From DATMBL01 sp050735975 (lineage in GTDB: Bacteria; Desulfobacterota; Binatia; UBA9968), in the NCBI GenBank assembly GCA_050735975.1, contig JBOHVS010000322.1, positions 1 to 32,302 of the forward strand: a DNA stretch of 32,302 bases. The letters are read 5' to 3'. Made by a program: the position numbers and the translations under genes. The stretch's first letter is position 1; each line of letters starts with the position of its first letter. This document shows positions 19,153-27,385 of the stretch, in pieces. The notes beneath the pieces are model-generated. The model had not been told where the DNA came from. It saw nothing but the letters and a program-made list of their open reading frames with translations, and did not search any database.

Positions 19153-19521
19153 ATGGCGCGTTCAGTTAAGAAAGGACCGTTTGTCGACGAGCATCTGATA
19201 AAGAAGATTGCTGCGATGAATCAGTCCCGGCAGAAGCAGGTCGTTCGCACCTGGTCGCGTCGTTCCACCGTAATCCCCGATATGGTCGGTCATACGATTG
19301 GGGTGCACAACGGGAGAAAATTTATACCCGTGTTCGTCACCGAGAACATGGTGGGTCACAAGCTCGGCGAATTTGCCCCCACGCGAACTTTCTTCGTGCA
19401 TTCAGGGGATCGCAAGGGCGAGGCGAAGGAAACGGTAGGCGCCGGCGCGCCAGGTGCCGCCGCTCCGGGCAGTGCGGCCCCGAGACCCGCGGCCGCGCCG
19501 CCGCCCAAGGCGGGGAGTTGA
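19153..19521 (+). CDS. rpsS: 30S ribosomal protein S19 with an Ala/Pro-rich C-terminal tail
   Basis: S19 is part of the 30S head and contacts S13 and A-site tRNA. Residues 1-93 are a standard S19 (ARSVKKGPFVDEHL at the start, HNGRKFIPVFVTENMVGHKLGEFAPTRTF towards the end). The product has 122 residues because of an added tail at about 94-122 made almost entirely of Ala, Pro and Gly. The tail DNA is markedly GC-rich. S19 is usually about 90-95 residues. The frame is continuous and ends in TGA, so I do not see this as a frameshift. A 47-base gap leads to rplV. Confidence 0.97.
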   Translation: MARSVKKGPFVDEHLIKKIAAMNQSRQKQVVRTWSRRSTVIPDMVGHTIGVHNGRKFIPVFVTENMVGHKLGEFAPTRTFFVHSGDRKGEAKETVGAGAPGAAAPGSAAPRPAAAPPPKAGS

Positions 19522-19568
19522 AAATCGTGAATGGATTGAGGGTAGATAGGGGAAACCACTCGTAAACT

Positions 19569-19913
19569 ATGGAATCCCGAGCGATGACAAAATTTGTGCG
19601 CTTATCTCCGCGGAAAGTCCGCTTGGTGGTGGACCAAATTCGCGGCAAGGGAGTTGAAGAGGCTCTCAATATCCTCAAATTCGTGCCCAAGAGGTCTGCG
19701 GGAATTGTCGCCAAGACCTTACGCACTGCCGTGGCCAACGCGGAGAACTCGCAAAGTGTCGACGTGGACAGGCTTTACGTTAAACAGGTGAAGGTGGATG
19801 AAGGCGGTATGTGGAAAAGGTTCATGCCGCGCGCGCAAGGCCGAGCGACACGAATACGCAAACGGCTCAGTCACATCACGATCATAGTTGATGAGGCTGA
19901 GGAGAGGTATTAA
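19569..19913 (+). CDS. rplV: 50S ribosomal protein L22
   Basis: L22 lines the exit tunnel with a long beta-hairpin and is a site of macrolide-resistance mutations in other bacteria. The 114-residue product shows RLSPRKVRLVVDQIRGK, ALNILKFVPKRSAGIVAKTLRTAVANAEN and the hairpin region GGMWKRFMPRAQGRATRIRKRLSHITIIV. ATG 19569 gives MESRAMTKFVRLSP; the internal ATG at 19584 is a possible alternative. The ribosome-binding site is weak. rpsC starts two bases after the stop. Confidence 0.97.
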   Translation: MESRAMTKFVRLSPRKVRLVVDQIRGKGVEEALNILKFVPKRSAGIVAKTLRTAVANAENSQSVDVDRLYVKQVKVDEGGMWKRFMPRAQGRATRIRKRLSHITIIVDEAEERY

Positions 19914-19915
19914 GG

Positions 19916-20578
19916 ATGGGTCAAAAAACGCACCCCAGAGTTTTTCGTCTCGGTGTGATCGAAACCTGGGATTCCAAATGGTTTGCGCGCCGTGACTTTT
20001 CCAAGTTGCTGCACGAGGACTTCCGCGTCAAGAAATTTTTGAAAACCCGTCTCTACCACGCCGGTATATCGAAAATTGAGATCGAAAGGGCTGCCAATAA
20101 GGCGAAAATCAATATTTACACCGCCCGCCCCGGGATCGTTATCGGTAAGAAGGGCGCGGAAATCGAGAAACTCAAGGAAGAGATCTCGAAGCTGACGCAA
20201 CGGGAAAGCTACATCAACATTCATGAGGTCCGCCGGCCCGACCTGGACGCGCAGTTGGTGGCGGAAAATGTCGCGCTTCAATTGGAGCGCCGCGTAGCGT
20301 TCCGGAGGGCGATGAAAGAAAGCGTTTCCCGGGCCATGCGGATGGGGGCGCAAGGAGTCAAGATTCAGTGCGCCGGTAGATTGGGAGGCTCGGAAATCGC
20401 TCGGACCGAGTGGTATCGGGAAGGGCGGGTTCCTCTTCATACCTTGCGGGCTGATATCAGTTATGGGTTTGCCGAGGCGCGCACCACCTACGGTATCATC
20501 GGCGTAAAGGCCTGGATCTTTCGCGGCGAAGTCCTGACCGAGGAGGAAGAGCAGCAGAAAGCGATGCTGAGAGGATAA
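19916..20578 (+). CDS. rpsC: 30S ribosomal protein S3
   Basis: S3 lies at the mRNA entry tunnel and, with S4 and S5, contributes to the ribosomal helicase activity. The 220-residue product starts MGQKTHPRVFRLGVIETWDSKW. A type II KH domain covers about residues 38-107 with the GKKG loop (VIGKKGAEIEKLKEEI). The C-terminal domain includes GAQGVKIQCAGRLGGSEIARTEWYREGRVPLHTLRADI. Length and motifs are typical. AAGG directly precedes the ATG, with GAGGAG a little further upstream. Confidence 0.98.
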   Translation: MGQKTHPRVFRLGVIETWDSKWFARRDFSKLLHEDFRVKKFLKTRLYHAGISKIEIERAANKAKINIYTARPGIVIGKKGAEIEKLKEEISKLTQRESYINIHEVRRPDLDAQLVAENVALQLERRVAFRRAMKESVSRAMRMGAQGVKIQCAGRLGGSEIARTEWYREGRVPLHTLRADISYGFAEARTTYGIIGVKAWIFRGEVLTEEEEQQKAMLRG

Positions 20579-20589
20579 CCGCGTAAGCC

Positions 20590-21015
20590 ATGCTTGAACC
20601 AAAAAAAGTAAAATACCGTAAGCAACAAAAAGGCCGGCGGCGCGGCACCGCGCATCGGGGCTCGTCTCTGGCGTTCGGCGACTACGGATTGAAAGCGATC
20701 GACCGGGGTTGGATTAGCGCGCGTGAAATTGAAGCGGCTCGTGTTGCCCTGACCCGGTATCTCAAACGCGGAGGCAAAGTCTGGATTCGAATTTTCCCGG
20801 ACAAGCCGTTGACCAAAAAACCGGCCGAGACGCGTATGGGTAAGGGGAAGGGTTCGCCGGAAATTTGGGTCGCGGTGATCCAGCCGGGCCGGATTCTGTT
20901 CGAGATGGAAGGCGTAGAACCCGATCTTGCCCGCGAGGCATTCCGCTTGGCCGCGCATAAGCTTTCGGTGCCGACCATGTTTGTGCAGAGAAGGGGAGTC
21001 GCTCATGCAAGCTAA
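20590..21015 (+). CDS. rplP: 50S ribosomal protein L16
   Basis: L16 helps position tRNA near the A site and the central protuberance. The 141-residue product starts MLEPKKVKYRKQQKGR and contains GDYGLKAIDRGWISAREIEAARVALTRYLKRGGKVWIRIFPDKPLTKKPAETRMGKGKG, as in other bacterial L16 proteins. The C terminus LAAHKLSVPTMFVQR is conserved. The rpmC start lies inside its last codons, an 11-base overlap. Confidence 0.98.
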   Translation: MLEPKKVKYRKQQKGRRRGTAHRGSSLAFGDYGLKAIDRGWISAREIEAARVALTRYLKRGGKVWIRIFPDKPLTKKPAETRMGKGKGSPEIWVAVIQPGRILFEMEGVEPDLAREAFRLAAHKLSVPTMFVQRRGVAHAS

Positions 21016-21214
21016 GGAGCTGCGCGATTTGAGCGCGGAAGACCTGCAGCAGAAGCGCGCTGAACTGCGTGAGGAGATCGGGCACCTAAAGCTGAAAAGA
21101 GCCACTAGTCGCCTTGAGAATCCGATGAAGCTACGGCAAACCAAACGAGATTTAGCCCGCGTGGAGACCGTATTGCGAGAAAAAATGCTCGGGAGCCAGA
21201 GAGGCGCGGCATGA
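21005..21214 (+). CDS. rpmC: 50S ribosomal protein L29
   Basis: L29 is a small helical protein beside L23 at the tunnel exit. I chose ATG 21005, which gives MQAKELRDLSAEDLQQKRAELREEI and 69 residues, the expected size. A longer frame back to 20927 lies inside rplP and adds unrelated residues. The two-helix pattern and the C-terminal NPMKLRQTKRDLARVETVLREK segment are typical. It overlaps rplP by 11 bases and rpsQ by four bases (ATGA), so translation of the three is probably coupled. Confidence 0.97.
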   Translation: MQAKELRDLSAEDLQQKRAELREEIGHLKLKRATSRLENPMKLRQTKRDLARVETVLREKMLGSQRGAA

Positions 21215-21504
21215 ACACGAGAGGGCTGAGAAAAGAGCGTAGGGGGGTGGTCATTAGTGATCGCATGCAAAAGACGGTTGTGGTCTCAGTCGAGCGCACC
21301 GTCATGCACCCCAAGTACAAAAAATACCTTAGGCGCCGTACTAAAGTAAAAGCGCACGACGAAAATAACCAGTGCCGTGTGGGAGATTGGGTCATGATCG
21401 TCGAGTGTCGACCCCTGAGCCGGAGCAAGCGTTGGCGCGTAAGCAAAGTTTTAGAGCAAGCCAGGGCTAAGGATGTCGAAACATCTCCGGGGACTGATGC
21501 CTAG
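21211..21504 (+). CDS. rpsQ: 30S ribosomal protein S17
   Basis: S17 is an early 16S rRNA-binding protein with an OB fold. The 97-residue product shows RKERRGVVISDRMQKTVVVSVERTVMHPKYKKYLRRRTKVKAHDE and GDWVMIVECRPLSRSKRWRVSKVLE, the S17 signature. About ten unconserved residues follow the core. The ATG overlaps the rpmC stop by four bases. A 35-base gap leads to rplN. Confidence 0.97.
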   Translation: MNTRGLRKERRGVVISDRMQKTVVVSVERTVMHPKYKKYLRRRTKVKAHDENNQCRVGDWVMIVECRPLSRSKRWRVSKVLEQARAKDVETSPGTDA

Positions 21505-21539
21505 GCTGTTGTTAAACTCGGGCAGGCTGAGGTTGATTC

Positions 21540-21908
21540 ATGATCCAGATGAGAACGGTATTGGATGTTGCGGACAACTCGGGGGCGAGGAAGGTCCAAT
21601 GCATCAAAGTTTTAGGCGGTAGCAAACGAAAATACGCGTCCATCGGCGATGTCATTGTGGTGTCGGTCAAGGAAGCGATTCCCAACGCCAAGGTTAAGAA
21701 AGGCGACGTCATGAAAGCCGTGGTGGTTCGGACGGCCAAAGAGATGGGCCGTCCGGACGGGACTTACATTCGGTTTGATAACAACTCCGCCGTTTTGGTA
21801 GACAATCAGAAAGAACCAATTGGGACGCGTATCTTTGGCCCGGTGGCGCGCGAGCTTCGAGCCAAAAAATTTATGAAGATCATCTCTCTCGCGCCCGAAG
21901 TGCTTTAG
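21540..21908 (+). CDS. rplN: 50S ribosomal protein L14
   Basis: L14 lies at the subunit interface, forms an intersubunit bridge and is the docking site for the silencing factor RsfS. The 122-residue product has the standard length and starts MIQMRTVLDVADNSGARKVQCIKVLGG. The C-terminal GTRIFGPVARELRAKKFMKIISLAPEVL is highly conserved. The ATG is preceded by a weak GAGG-like stretch. rplX follows after 19 bases. Confidence 0.98.
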   Translation: MIQMRTVLDVADNSGARKVQCIKVLGGSKRKYASIGDVIVVSVKEAIPNAKVKKGDVMKAVVVRTAKEMGRPDGTYIRFDNNSAVLVDNQKEPIGTRIFGPVARELRAKKFMKIISLAPEVL

Positions 21909-21927
21909 TCCGCTAACGGGAGCAGGC

Positions 21928-22239
21928 GTGCAAATCCGAAAAAACGACAGTGTCCTGGTGATTAAAGGACGGGAAAGAGGAAAAACCGGAAAGGTGCTCC
22001 GGGTGATCCCGGAGAAAGGCGCGGTTATCATCGAGAGAGTCAATCTGGTCAAACGGCACAGCCGTCCCAGAGGGCCGCAACAGCCGGGCGGGATCCTGGA
22101 AAAGGAAGCGTCCCTCCAAGCCGCCAATGTGATGATTATGTGCGAAAAATGCAACGCTCCGATTCGCGTCGGGCACAAAGTCTTGGCAGACGGCAAGAAA
22201 ATCCGCATCTGCCGACGTTGTAACGAGGCTTTAGACTAG
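21928..22239 (+). CDS. rplX: 50S ribosomal protein L24 with a Cys4 C-terminal ribbon
   Basis: L24 is an assembly initiator for the large subunit. The 103-residue product contains the N-terminal KOW motif (RKNDSVLVIKGRERGKTGKVLRVIPEKG) and a conserved VNLVKRHSRPRGPQQPGGILEKEA segment. The C-terminal part carries CEKC near residue 72 and CRRC near 97, a probable zinc ribbon also seen in L24 of some other bacteria but not in E. coli. The start codon is GTG, with a GGGAG stretch upstream. Confidence 0.97.
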   Translation: MQIRKNDSVLVIKGRERGKTGKVLRVIPEKGAVIIERVNLVKRHSRPRGPQQPGGILEKEASLQAANVMIMCEKCNAPIRVGHKVLADGKKIRICRRCNEALD

Positions 22240-22249
22240 TGATATCACC

Positions 22250-22789
22250 GTGGCGCGACTGAAAAAGAGATATCAGGACGAAGTCGTCCCGGCGATGATG
22301 AAGGAGTTCGGCTACAAGAACTCGATGCAAGTGCCGCGGCTGGAGAAGATCGCGTTAAACGTCGGTCTGGGCGAAGCGACGCAGAACATCAAGGTGGTGG
22401 ATACGACCGTGGCCGAGCTGACGGCCATCACGGGACAAAGGCCGGTGGTCACCCGCGCCAAGAAGGCTATCGCGAACTTTAAGCTGCGGGAAGGTGTTCC
22501 CATCGGCTGTATGGTGACCTTGCGGCGGGAGCGCATGTACGAGTTCCTCGACCGGCTGATCCATGTCGCTCTTCCGAGAGTACGCGATTTTAAAGGTGTT
22601 TCGGAACGCGCGTTCGATGGGCGAGGCAATTATTCGCTCGGGCTGCGCGAGCAGATTATTTTTCCCGAGATTCAAGCGGATAAGGTCGAAAAAACGAGAG
22701 GGCTGACGGTCTCAATTATAACCAGCGCGAAGACGGACCAGGAAGGAAGGGCGTTGCTTAAGCATTTGGGAATGCCCTTTGCCAGCTGA
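22250..22789 (+). CDS. rplE: 50S ribosomal protein L5
   Basis: L5 binds 5S rRNA and is part of the central protuberance. The 179-residue product is of normal length. It has YKNSMQVPRLEKIALNVGLGEA near residues 24-45, ITGQRPVVTRAKKAIANFKLREGVPIGCMVTLR in the middle and GNYSLGLREQIIFPEI in the C-terminal half. The start codon is GTG at 22250. An AGTGAT stretch precedes it and the ribosome-binding site is poor, so coupling with rplX, 10 bases upstream, is likely. Confidence 0.97.
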   Translation: MARLKKRYQDEVVPAMMKEFGYKNSMQVPRLEKIALNVGLGEATQNIKVVDTTVAELTAITGQRPVVTRAKKAIANFKLREGVPIGCMVTLRRERMYEFLDRLIHVALPRVRDFKGVSERAFDGRGNYSLGLREQIIFPEIQADKVEKTRGLTVSIITSAKTDQEGRALLKHLGMPFAS

Positions 22790-22808
22790 TTAGTACAGGA
22801 GAGCAGCA

Positions 22809-22994
22809 TTGGCCAAGAAATGTCTTAGAATCAAGGCGGAGAGACCGAACAAATTTAAAGTCCGCGAATACAATCGCTGCCCTCTTTGCGGGCGTCCGCG
22901 GGCTTTTTACCGGCGCTTTCGTATGTGCCGGCTTTGCCTGCGTGATCATGCGCGCAAGGGGCATATCCCCGGCTTGATCAAGGCTAGTTGGTAA
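22809..22994 (+). CDS. rpsN: 30S ribosomal protein S14, zinc-binding short type
   Basis: S14 is part of the 30S head. The 61-residue product is the short type Z form, with C24/C27 and C40/C43 forming a zinc ribbon (NRCPLCGRPRAFYRRFRMCRLCLRD). The ending GHIPGLIKASW is typical. The start codon is TTG, with AGGAGAG upstream (22797-22803), giving MAKKCLRIKAERP. It sits between rplE and rpsH, its normal place in the spc group. Confidence 0.97.
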   Translation: MAKKCLRIKAERPNKFKVREYNRCPLCGRPRAFYRRFRMCRLCLRDHARKGHIPGLIKASW

Positions 22995-23009
22995 GCTGAG
23001 GAGAACAAA

Positions 23010-23414
23010 ATGGGAATGACGGATCCAATCGCCGATATGCTGACTCGAATACGCAACGCCTCGCAGGCGCGGCACGCGAAAGTCACCGTCCCTTGGTCAA
23101 GGGTCAAGGAGAACATCGCCAGGGTCCTAATTGACGAGGGCTATTTGAAGGAACTAAGGAAGGTGAAGGCGCCCCAAGGCGGCGGCGAAGAGATTATCAT
23201 CCAGCTCAAGTTTGATCGAGCCAACCGGCCGGTGATCTCCGGTATTAAACGGGTCAGTAGTCCCAGCCGAAGGTTTTACGTCGGCGCGCAGGGGGCGACG
23301 CCCGTTCGAAGGGGTCTAGGGGTGCACATATTATCGACGCCCAAGGGGATTCTCGCGGATCGGGAAGCGCAAAGGGCAAAGGTTGGCGGCGAGTTGATCT
23401 GTTCAGTCTGGTAG
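23010..23414 (+). CDS. rpsH: 30S ribosomal protein S8
   Basis: S8 binds the central domain of 16S rRNA; in E. coli it represses the spc operon. The 134-residue product starts MGMTDPIADMLTRIRNASQARHAKVTVPWS. The C-terminal RVSSPSRRFYVGAQGATPVRRGLGVHILSTPKGILADREAQRAKVGGELICSVW is a standard S8 RNA-binding part. GAGGAG lies just upstream. The second ATG (23016) would give the usual MTDPIADML start, so either is possible. Confidence 0.98.
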   Translation: MGMTDPIADMLTRIRNASQARHAKVTVPWSRVKENIARVLIDEGYLKELRKVKAPQGGGEEIIIQLKFDRANRPVISGIKRVSSPSRRFYVGAQGATPVRRGLGVHILSTPKGILADREAQRAKVGGELICSVW

Positions 23415-23432
23415 TTCGAAGACGAGGTGTAT

Positions 23433-23984
<552 letters not shown>

Positions 23985-23996
23985 TTTCGAGGTTGA

Positions 23997-24365
23997 ATGA
24001 TGGCGAGTAAGCAGCGAGATGTCGGGCGAACGCGGCGAAAAGAACGGGTACGGAAAAAGGTCCTGGGGACGGATGCGCGCCCCCGCGTCTGCGTTTTTCG
24101 CAGCAACAAGCATATTTATGCTCAGGTGATATCGGATCATCAGGGGATGACTTTGGCGTCGGTTTCTACCTTGTCCGGCGAGCTGGCGGAAACGGCCAAG
24201 AAAAGCAAAGGGGTAGGGGCGGCAAAACAAGTGGGATTGGCGCTGGCGAAGATTTGTAAAGAAAAGAATATCACTCGGGTCGTTTTCGACCGAAACGGGT
24301 TTCTCTTTCACGGGCGCGTGAAGGCCGTGGCGGACGGCGCCCGCGAAGGCGGACTAGAGTTTTAA
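23997..24365 (+). CDS. rplR: 50S ribosomal protein L18
   Basis: L18 binds 5S rRNA with L5. The 122-residue product has an N-terminal basic segment, then GTDARPRVCVFRSNKHIYAQVISDHQGMTLASVST and a C-terminal VVFDRNGFLFHGRVKAVADGAREGGLEF, all typical. Two ATG codons stand in tandem (23997 and 24000). GAGG at 23989-23992 is spaced better for the second, so the true product may begin at 24000. Confidence 0.97.
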   Translation: MMASKQRDVGRTRRKERVRKKVLGTDARPRVCVFRSNKHIYAQVISDHQGMTLASVSTLSGELAETAKKSKGVGAAKQVGLALAKICKEKNITRVVFDRNGFLFHGRVKAVADGAREGGLEF

Positions 24366-24384
24366 TCAGAACGGCGAGGTTTCT

Positions 24385-24882
24385 TTGGAACGGATTGATC
24401 CGCAGGGTTTGGAACTGAAAGAAAAAGTGGTGCACATCAGCCGGGTCGCTAAAGTCGTCAAGGGCGGCCGCCGGTTCAGCTTTAGCGCCCTCGTGGTGGT
24501 GGGAGACAATCGCTCGGCAGTCGGTTATGGGATGGGCAAAGCCAATGAAGTGCCCGAGGCGATCAGGAAAGGCTTGGAGCAAGCAAAGAAAAACCTGATC
24601 CGAGTGCCGGTCATGGACGGGACGATTCCCTTCGAGGTGAGCGGAAGATTCGGCGCGGGTTACGTGATGTTGAAGCCCGCGTCCGATGGAACCGGAGTGA
24701 TTGCCGGCGGCGGGGTGCGCGCGGTCGTGGAAGCGGCCGGGATCCAGAACGTTTTGACCAAGTGCCTGGGTTCCAACAATCCCCACAATATGGTGAAAGC
24801 CACGTTTGAAGCGCTGAAGGACCTTGAAGCCCCCGAAGAGATTGCCGGTCGCCGCGGCAAGGCATTGGCGGAGATTCGCTGA
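24385..24882 (+). CDS. rpsE: 30S ribosomal protein S5
   Basis: S5 contributes to decoding accuracy and the mRNA entry tunnel. The 165-residue product contains the N-terminal double-stranded RNA-binding fold (LKEKVVHISRVAKVVKGGRRFSFSALVVVGD) and GTGVIAGGGVRAVVEAAGIQNVLTKCLGSNNPHNMVKATFEAL in the C-terminal half. The start codon is TTG with GAGG five bases upstream. rplO begins one base after the TGA, so rpmD (L30), which normally lies here, is absent. Confidence 0.97.
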   Translation: MERIDPQGLELKEKVVHISRVAKVVKGGRRFSFSALVVVGDNRSAVGYGMGKANEVPEAIRKGLEQAKKNLIRVPVMDGTIPFEVSGRFGAGYVMLKPASDGTGVIAGGGVRAVVEAAGIQNVLTKCLGSNNPHNMVKATFEALKDLEAPEEIAGRRGKALAEIR

Positions 24883-24883
24883 A

Positions 24884-25336
24884 ATGAAACTGAGCGATCT
24901 GAAACCGGCGATCGGTTCGACAAAGAAAAGAAAACGGGTGGGTCGCGGCGATGGTTCGGGCCATGGTAAAACTTCTGGCCGCGGGCACAAAGGTCAAGGG
25001 GCGCGCTCTGGAGGCAACGTTGCGCCGGGGTTCGAAGGCGGTCAGATGCCCCTTCAGAGGCGCCTCCCGAAACGCGGTTTTCAGAATCCGTTCAGAGTAG
25101 AAATCGCCGTAGTCAATCTGAAGCAGCTGGATACTTTCCCGGCCGGAAGTGAAGTGACTCCGGACTTGCTGTCGGAAAGGGGTTTGGTGCGCGGGAAGGG
25201 CAGGCTGGTCAAAATCCTAGGCGACGGTTCATTGAGCAAAGCTTTGACCATAAAGGCCCACCGTTTTTCCACGTCGGCCAAAGAGAAGATCGAAGCCCAC
25301 GGAGGGAAGGCCGAAGTTATTTCCACCCATGCTTAG
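24884..25336 (+). CDS. rplO: 50S ribosomal protein L15
   Basis: L15 is a late-assembly protein of the large subunit. ATG 24884 gives MKLSDLKPAIGSTKKRKRVGRGDGSGHGKTSGRGHKGQGARSGG, the usual start, with 150 residues. A longer frame from 24824 lies inside rpsE and adds unrelated residues. The segment GFEGGQMPLQRRLPKRGF is conserved. The stop overlaps the secY ATG by eight bases, consistent with coupling. Its direct contact with rpsE shows that rpmD is missing at this site. Confidence 0.97.
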   Translation: MKLSDLKPAIGSTKKRKRVGRGDGSGHGKTSGRGHKGQGARSGGNVAPGFEGGQMPLQRRLPKRGFQNPFRVEIAVVNLKQLDTFPAGSEVTPDLLSERGLVRGKGRLVKILGDGSLSKALTIKAHRFSTSAKEKIEAHGGKAEVISTHA

Positions 25337-26654
25337 CGGTTTTCAAAACGCATCCAAGATTCCCGAGCTTCGGCGCAGGGTGTTATTCACCTTGGCCATG
25401 CTCGCCGTCTACCGGCTCGGCGTGCATGTGCCGACGCCGGGGATCGATCGCCAGGCGTTGGCGGCTTATTTCGAACAGATGAAGGGGACGATTTTCGGAC
25501 TGTTCAATTTGTTCTCGGGTGGAGCGCTCGAACAGTTCTCGGTTTTCTCTCTGGGTATTATGCCTTACATCAGCGCTTCGATCATTCTCCAGCTTCTTAC
25601 TGTGGTATTTCCGTATCTGGAAAGACTCTCGAAAGAGGGAGAGGTTGGCCGGCGCAAGATTACTCAATACACGCGCTATGGGACTGTGGTTCTGTCGATC
25701 GTTCAGGGGCTGATGATCAGCTACGGCTTGGAAGGGACCCGCGGGCCGGGCGGCCAACCGATCGTATTGGATCCCGGCTGGGGATTTCGCTTGATGACGG
25801 TGATTACCTTGGCTTCGGGCACCGCTTTTATCATGTGGCTCGGCGAACAGATTACCGAACGCGGAATCGGCAACGGCATATCGTTGGTCATCTTTGCCGG
25901 GATCGTTGCCGGACTACCGTCGGCCGTTGGCACGACATTTCAGTTTATCCGCGAGGGCGAGATGGGAGTTTTGGTGGCCCTGCTTATCCTCGTGTTCGTC
26001 GTCATCGTAGTCGGAGTGATTATTTTCGTCGAGAGGGGGCAAAGACGGATACCGGTCCAGTACGCCAAGCGGGTCGTCGGGCGGAAGATGTATGGCGGCC
26101 AGAGCTCGCATCTGCCGCTAAAGATCAATACGGCTAATGTGATACCACCCATTTTTGCGTCATCCATCTTGATTTTTCCGGCTACGATGGCGCAATTTGC
26201 GGACTACCCATGGGTGCAAACGGCAGCGAGTTATCTCAGCCCGGGACGGTGGCTGCACGATGTTGCTTTTGCCGCGCTGATCATTTTTTTCGCGTTCTTC
26301 TACACCGCGGTGGTTTTTAACCCGAGCGACGTCGCCGAAAACATGAAGAAATTCGGGGGCTACATCCCGGGAATACGACCTGGACAAAAGACCGCGGAAT
26401 TTATCGAGCGGGTGCTATCTCGAATAACTCTGAGTGGAGCGATCTACTTGTGTATCGTCTGTCTCTTGCCCACGATCCTGGTCAGCCAATTCAACGTGCC
26501 ATTCTATTTCGGGGGAACGGCGCTTTTGATCGTTGTTGGAGTTGCCTTGGATACCGTGGCTCAGTTGGAGACACACCTGATTACCCGCAACTATGAAGGA
26601 TTCATGAAGCGGGGCCGGGTGCGAGGGAGGAACTGGACGCCGTCCCGCAGATAA
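25329..26654 (+). CDS. secY: Protein translocase subunit SecY
   Basis: SecY forms the inner-membrane protein-conducting channel with SecE (1855-2070) and SecG (not in the window). The 441-residue product has the ten-helix pattern. The N-terminal ELRRRVLFTLAMLAVYRLGVHVPTPGID matches the first span, and the plug region (LFNLFSGGALEQFSVFSLGIMPYISASII) follows at about residues 60-90. Cytoplasmic loops include RRIPVQYAKRVVGRKMYGGQSSHLPLKINTANVIPPIFASS and the late KKFGGYIPGIRPGQKTAEFI. It overlaps rplO by eight bases. Confidence 0.98.
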   Translation: MLSGFQNASKIPELRRRVLFTLAMLAVYRLGVHVPTPGIDRQALAAYFEQMKGTIFGLFNLFSGGALEQFSVFSLGIMPYISASIILQLLTVVFPYLERLSKEGEVGRRKITQYTRYGTVVLSIVQGLMISYGLEGTRGPGGQPIVLDPGWGFRLMTVITLASGTAFIMWLGEQITERGIGNGISLVIFAGIVAGLPSAVGTTFQFIREGEMGVLVALLILVFVVIVVGVIIFVERGQRRIPVQYAKRVVGRKMYGGQSSHLPLKINTANVIPPIFASSILIFPATMAQFADYPWVQTAASYLSPGRWLHDVAFAALIIFFAFFYTAVVFNPSDVAENMKKFGGYIPGIRPGQKTAEFIERVLSRITLSGAIYLCIVCLLPTILVSQFNVPFYFGGTALLIVVGVALDTVAQLETHLITRNYEGFMKRGRVRGRNWTPSRR

Positions 26655-26689
26655 AAACCTCGGGGCAGCTCGCAAGGACTGCGTCTACC

Positions 26690-27385
26690 ATGGCGCAGTT
26701 TAAATTAAGAGGGATTAAGCTTTTGGGCGGGATACATGTCGTGCTGTTGGGTCCTCCGGGCGCGGGTAAGGGGACTCAGGCGAAGCTTCTGCAGGAGAAG
26801 TTTGAAGGCTGTCAAATATCGACCGGCGATCTTCTTAGAGAGGCGGTTGCCGAGGGGAGCTCCTTGGGGAAGGATGCCGAAGGATATATCGAAAGCGGCG
26901 CGCTCGTTCCCGATAATCTGATCGTTAATTTAGTCGCTGAACGGCTTAAGGAAAAGAATTGTGAGAAAGGGTTCATTCTGGACGGTTTTCCTCGGACGAT
27001 TTCCCAGGCTGAGAGCCTCGATGAAATGCTCAAGACGCTGGGAATGGGACTGCAAGCCGTTTTGTCCGTTCGGGTGCCCCATAATCTGATCATCGACAGA
27101 TTGGCAGGACGGCGAACGTGCAAACGCTGCGGCGGGCTGTACCATTTGACTTTTAATCCTTCAAGGACGCAGGCGACATGCGATCGATGCGGCGGTCAAC
27201 TGTATCAACGCGACGACGATCGCGAGGAGACGATCAACGCTCGTCTCAGTGTTTATGATAAGCAGACAGCGCCTTTGGTGAGCTACTACAGGGAGAGAGG
27301 CTTGTTGCGGGATATCGATGGCGTCGGGAAGGTCGAAGATGTCCGCGATCGCATGGTGAAAGCATTAGGAGAGCCAGCGACGTGA
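26690..27385 (+). CDS. adk: Adenylate kinase, zinc-type LID
   Basis: Adenylate kinase converts ATP and AMP to two ADP. The P-loop GPPGAGKGT lies at residues 21-29, followed by an NMP-binding region (QISTGDLLREAV) and DGFPRTISQAE. The long LID domain has a Cys4 zinc site at C144, C147, C164 and C167. The 231 residues from ATG 26690 include about 14 extra residues before the conserved HVVLLG start. A TTG at 26723 or another start within this stretch would match the family better, so the start is uncertain. The stop overlaps map by four bases. Confidence 0.96.
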   Translation: MAQFKLRGIKLLGGIHVVLLGPPGAGKGTQAKLLQEKFEGCQISTGDLLREAVAEGSSLGKDAEGYIESGALVPDNLIVNLVAERLKEKNCEKGFILDGFPRTISQAESLDEMLKTLGMGLQAVLSVRVPHNLIIDRLAGRRTCKRCGGLYHLTFNPSRTQATCDRCGGQLYQRDDDREETINARLSVYDKQTAPLVSYYRERGLLRDIDGVGKVEDVRDRMVKALGEPAT

